Shown here one piece after another: positions 60,464 to 64,000 of a stretch of 64,000 bases of DNA (position 1 is the stretch's first letter; each line of letters begins with the position of its first letter). The position numbers were made by a program, and so were the translations under genes. The stretch spans positions 2,666,001 through 2,730,000 of the forward strand of contig JARUPY010000471.1 of NCBI GenBank assembly GCA_029817715.1, in the 5' to 3' direction. Below the pieces are notes generated by a model. That model was not told where the DNA came from, did not search any database, and was given only the letters and a program-made list of their open reading frames with translations. The DNA is from Melastoma dodecandrum. Taxonomy: Eukaryota; Streptophyta; Magnoliopsida; Myrtales; Melastomataceae.

Positions 60464-62576
60464 ATGGATTTTTCGGAGGCGACGAGCAAGGTTTTCGATC
60501 GGATTCGAGAGGTGGATCCGGATAACGTCACCAAGATCATCGGCTACCTTCTCTTACAGGAACAGGGCGACAAGGAGATGATAAGGCTGGCGTTCGGTCC
60601 CGACGGGTTCATTCACGACGCTATCGAGAAGGCTAAACGTCACCTTCAGCATATGGCCTTGAGGTCCGCTTCTTCTCAGATGCCGCCGAGCCATGTGATG
60701 GTGCCCGAACACGAGGACCGTTTCCTGGTGACGAATTTCCGGCATTTCCCTGCTCGGTTCGGGGTACCTTCCCAGTACTGGGTGCAGCCCGGGATGGTTC
60801 CTCAGAACCTCTCCCCTGAGTATGTGAAGTATCCTGACCCGGTACCTGAAATGGCGAACCAGGGGGGTCGCTGCTTCGCTTTGGATGATCCCGAGTTCAT
60901 GAGTGAAATGCACTATCCGGACCCTCAGAGGGAGGGTAGCGGTCATCACCACCATTTGTGCCTGCCGGATTTTCCGGTCAAAAGTTGCCATTACTTCAAC
61001 AAAGGTTACTGCAAGCATGGAAACAACTGCAAGTACCTGCACGAACAGGTCGTGTGCGAAGGATACACTTCCACCCACCACGAAGATCATGTGTACTCCC
61101 CGAGATCACTCGAGAAGTTGGAGGTCGAAATTGTGGAGATCTTGAAGTCGAGGAGGGGGAACCCTCTGTCGATTGCCTCTTTACCCATGATTTACTACGA
61201 CAAGTATGGGAAAGTACTTCAGGGGGATGGCTATCTCACTGAAAGCCAAAGGCATGGGAAATCCGGCCATAGCTTGACGAGGCTTCTCTCGAGGTTCGAG
61301 AGCATTTGCCTTATTGATAGGTGAAACACTTCTTCATGATGTTGCCAATGGACTTCATTGTTTGAGAAAACTTTTATTTGATGAACTTCGTGTTCGAGAA
61401 GCAGGCCACATGGACAGCACGCTGTGATCTTGGCTGAGGATGCAGCAAAGTTTATGGAGAGCCGGAACGAGAAGAATGACATTGGTCAAGTGAACAGCAA
61501 GTCACGCCAGATTTACCTGACATTCCCGGCTGAAAGCACTTTCACTGAAGAAGATGTCTCGGACTACTTCAAGTAATTAGAATTTCCATAAAATCTGTCG
61601 AGAATTACTTTTTTAGCTCGCATTTATCACCTGGTTTGGTTCTTACTGCAGTAACTTTGGGCAAGTTGAAGATGTCAGAATCCCGTGCCAGCACAAACGT
61701 ATGTTCGGCTTTGTAACTTTTGTCAACTCCGGCACGGTGAATATGATATTAGCTAAAGGGAACCCGCATTTCGTTTGTGGTGCTCGTGTTCTCGTTAAAC
61801 CGTACAAGGAGAAGTCCAAGCTGATCGAGAGGTAGATGTGGACCTCTCTTCTGCGTCCACTGTTCTTCAATGTTTAACTTTTCCTTCTTGGTATAGGAAG
61901 TACCAAGATTTCGATCCTCCATTGCATCATCTGCTGCATTACACTGCTATGGACGCTAAGTTTCCTTCTTGTGAGTATGATCATACTCCTTCGATTAACG
62001 ATTACATTTCTTGCATTAATGACAACAGCACGCCTTTTGTTCCTGCAGATCCGAGGGGATGTAGGGCCTCCAAGTACTTCCAGCTTGAAGAGAACGAGCG
62101 GATTCTCGAGTATCACAGAATGCATCTAGCGAAGCTGCAATTTTCCAGGAAGCATCAGGGGAATCCACAATACCTCGTCGACTCCACAGATGGGCTCAGA
62201 TCCTCCGACGGTGGAACTCTTTTCACTTCAATGTCCAACTTTTGCTGTTGCAATTGTCAGAACATTCTTCAAGCCGTTTCCCTCTTTTATCCTGTTTGTG
62301 CAGAAATGTTGGACCTCCAGTCCGCAGAGTGCTTCAATTATTTGATGGATGTTTTGGACGGTGGTGACGGGGTGGGGCCTTCGGAACCGGAATATGGGAA
62401 TGATCATGAGAGGTCTGATACTTTTCAATCAGACAATCACGATTTCGGGACAATTTTCCGGTGGTTTGGCTAACTGTGCACCGTTCTTTCATCGGAACTA
62501 CTGCAGCCAAGGAATTCATCTTCCGGAAAGCCCATTTGCGACACAAGTAGATAACAGCATCTCGACACTGACTTAG
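60464..62576 (+). CDS. CCCH zinc-finger protein with LOTUS-like and RRM domains
   Basis: Seven exons by splice sites and frame: 60464-61320, 61405-61572, 61652-61831, 61897-61970, 62049-62210, 62304-62412, 62507-62576. Total 1620 bp, 539 residues. One CCCH finger (C-x7-C-x5-C-x3-H, from residue 175), an OST-HTH/LOTUS-like segment ([20 protein letters not shown]) and an RRM with RNP2 IYLTFP and RNP1 RMFGFVTF. The tail LPESPFA is a conserved ending in plant relatives of the AtC3H18/C3H53 type. Probably an RNA-binding regulator. Introns 4 (78 nt) and 5 (93 nt) are multiples of three and open, so unspliced reading gives a false long exon ending at 62473; the chosen model restores the conserved tail. 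The last two exon borders are the least certain. Confidence 0.85.
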
Positions 62577-63117
62577 GGTCTGCGGACAAGACAGGACCAA
62601 AACGGCAGAGGCCAACAGTTTTCTGTAAATAAAGGACCTCTGTGTTTACCATTTTTATCCTGAGAAGTTGCAGCTGCAGGAAGTAGTAGAGTACATAAAC
62701 AGCGAATGCCAAGGATGGCGGCTGTCTACCGCTGCCGCAGGCAAGTGCCGGGTTGAAGATACAAGACCGAAGCACATCCCAACTGGTTTTCTAAGTATAG
62801 CAACAGAAACAACTGATTTTACTTATCTGTTAGGTGAGGGCTGCTCCTGGACGGAAGGACAGTTCATAAATAACATGAAGTATGAGCAAGTTTTCCTTGT
62901 TTCAAACATTTGGTGTTACACTGCCCAAATTAAGTTTATGTACGCAATAAGTGAAACTAGAGTACAACAAATTTAGTTCAAATCATACTTTAATGCCCAA
63001 GCTTCTTTCTCTGCTGCTACCACTGTACACCCCTTAACAAGCAAACAGAAAGATCATTCGTCGTGATTGCACTTTTGGCAGAGAATGCTTCGTAATTCAG
63101 GTTCTTCGAGCATGGGT
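62577..63117. other. Convergent 3' region between CCCH and WRKY genes
   Basis: Holds the 3' UTRs of both genes; AATAAA occurs at about 62627 for the + strand gene. An ORF at 62668-62976 has no recognisable product. Confidence 0.5.
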
Positions 63118-64000
63118 TCAGGGACCTGTTACCATTCTTTCCACACTCGGAGGGCGGGGATGTGATGGATGCGTGAGAGGTAGCATTTCTGCCGCATGCA
63201 CCTCATGCAGGGTTCCTCGGAAGCTATTATACTGATTTAAGGAACCTTGCAATCCCTGGTACGTGGCCATTCGAGCTCCTGGAATAGCACTTACGTTGGA
63301 GGAGCTAGAGATAAATTGTCTTCGGACATACTCTGGGCCTAACAACGGCTGCTTCTCTGAGGTCATGATCTCTGTTGCAGGACTTCTTCCAACCCCAAGA
63401 TCAAGGCTAACCATTTCGCCCTCGGATCTAACTCTAGATGGGGCATCGGAGGGCCCTCCGGGATCGTGGCTACTCGATTTGGCAGTAGGGACGTCGTGAT
63501 TGTGCTTTCCTTCATAAGTTGTGATGACAGCTTTGGGATCATGCGATGCCCTCTCCACGTGCTTCCTCACGGGGCAACCCACATTTGTGCACTTGTAGTA
63601 ACTCCTGCATCAGGCATTGTTCGCGGGTCAAATGGAAATGGAAGAAGGGATCACTATTGATCAGAAAAAGTAGACACATAATAAGCACACCTCGGATTTG
63701 GATTGCCTCTGACAACCTTCTGTCCATACTTCCGCCACCTATAGCCATCATCTAGTATATCCACCTCACTAATAGTTTGGACCACAACACGTGGTTCTCT
63801 GATTGGTTTCACTATCGCATTGACATCTTCCCTGACGATCTCCTGCTTCCTGCTCATTAAATTTGCTCATTACCATGTTTTGCTTGTTTTCTGCAATATT
63901 TTTTACACTGGATTGGTACCTTCTCTTGGATAATGGATCGTCGTCGTCGTCGTCGACTTCCTCAAGAATTCTGTTGGAGACAAAGGCAGCTTCCTCCCCA
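63118..64000 (-). CDS. WRKY20: Group I WRKY transcription factor, WRKY20-like (5' end outside window)
   Basis: The 3' part of a gene read leftward, with exons >64000-63920, 63849-63691 and 63604-63118 (TGA). It carries the C-terminal WRKY domain: [16 protein letters not shown], an intron at the conserved group I position inside the domain (after PNPR), then the zinc site C-x4-C-x23-H-x-H ending in YEGKHNH. Ahead of it are an acidic run [15 protein letters not shown] and the [10 protein letters not shown] stretch. The wording [22 protein letters not shown] and [10 protein letters not shown] matches WRKY20 better than WRKY2, 3, 4 or 33 (from memory). It would bind W-boxes (TTGAC) in the nucleus. 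The N-terminal WRKY domain should lie beyond the window. Confidence 0.88.

Noticed and set aside
61838..62473. Single long ORF as the last exon of the CCCH gene
   Set aside because: It reads through two good GT-AG introns and misses the conserved LPESPFA tail that splicing to 62507 restores.
62668..62976. 102-codon ORF after the CCCH gene
   Set aside because: It lies in the 3' region, has no domain and no coding-like composition.

Overview
This window is nuclear DNA from a flowering plant, almost certainly a eudicot. The evidence is intron-rich genes with GT-AG splicing, plant ABCC-type transporters, an LRR receptor-like protein, a plant CCCH/RRM zinc-finger gene, a group I WRKY gene, MULE and hAT transposons, and a long-LTR Ty3/gypsy element of the Tat/Ogre type. 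I cannot name the species.

Layout. The backbone is a head-to-tail cluster of ABCC3-like (MRP-type) ABC transporter genes on the + strand. Copy 1 (1-4248) has its 5' end cut off by the window, copy 2 is 38167-43238, copy 3 is 44663-49930 and copy 4 is 50555-56026. Copies 2-4 each splice in silico into an uninterrupted frame of about 1490-1510 residues. Copies 1 and 2 match at a constant offset of 38,990 bp, with no net length difference over the shared 4,248 bp including introns, so they come from a recent duplication. Copies 3 and 4 form a second sub-type, but the last exon of copy 3 looks like that of copies 1/2.

About 34 kb of nested transposons and gene debris separates copies 1 and 2. 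In order: a decayed 9-kb Mutator-like element (4440-13567) holding a FAR1-type transposase relic (- strand) and a Ulp1/plant-mobile-domain-like relic (+ strand) split by a hAT MITE; a 76-bp fragment of ABCC exon 1; a fragment of a WSS1-like zinc-finger gene; a P450 fragment next to a small MULE; a probable endogenous pararetrovirus fragment; and an apparently coding-intact Tat/Ogre retrotransposon (17662-36472, - strand) with 3.4-kb LTRs that are nearly identical, an extra ORF before gag, and a spliced gag-pro/pol junction. An unclassified repeat (36473-37720) lies just before copy 2.

Right of the cluster are single genes: an intronless LRR receptor-like protein (56515-59661), a CCCH zinc-finger/RRM protein (60464-62576), and, convergent on the - strand, the 3' part of a WRKY20-like gene that runs out of the window. 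Between copies 2 and 3 sits a 1.0-kb fold-back MULE with a perfect 9-bp target duplication. The matching spot after copy 1 is empty, so that insertion postdates the duplication.

How it fits together (inference): an ancestral two-gene ABCC unit was duplicated. In the left unit the second gene was destroyed by MULE insertion and deletion, leaving only the 76-bp exon relic. The interval then collected further elements, the Ogre-type insertion being recent.
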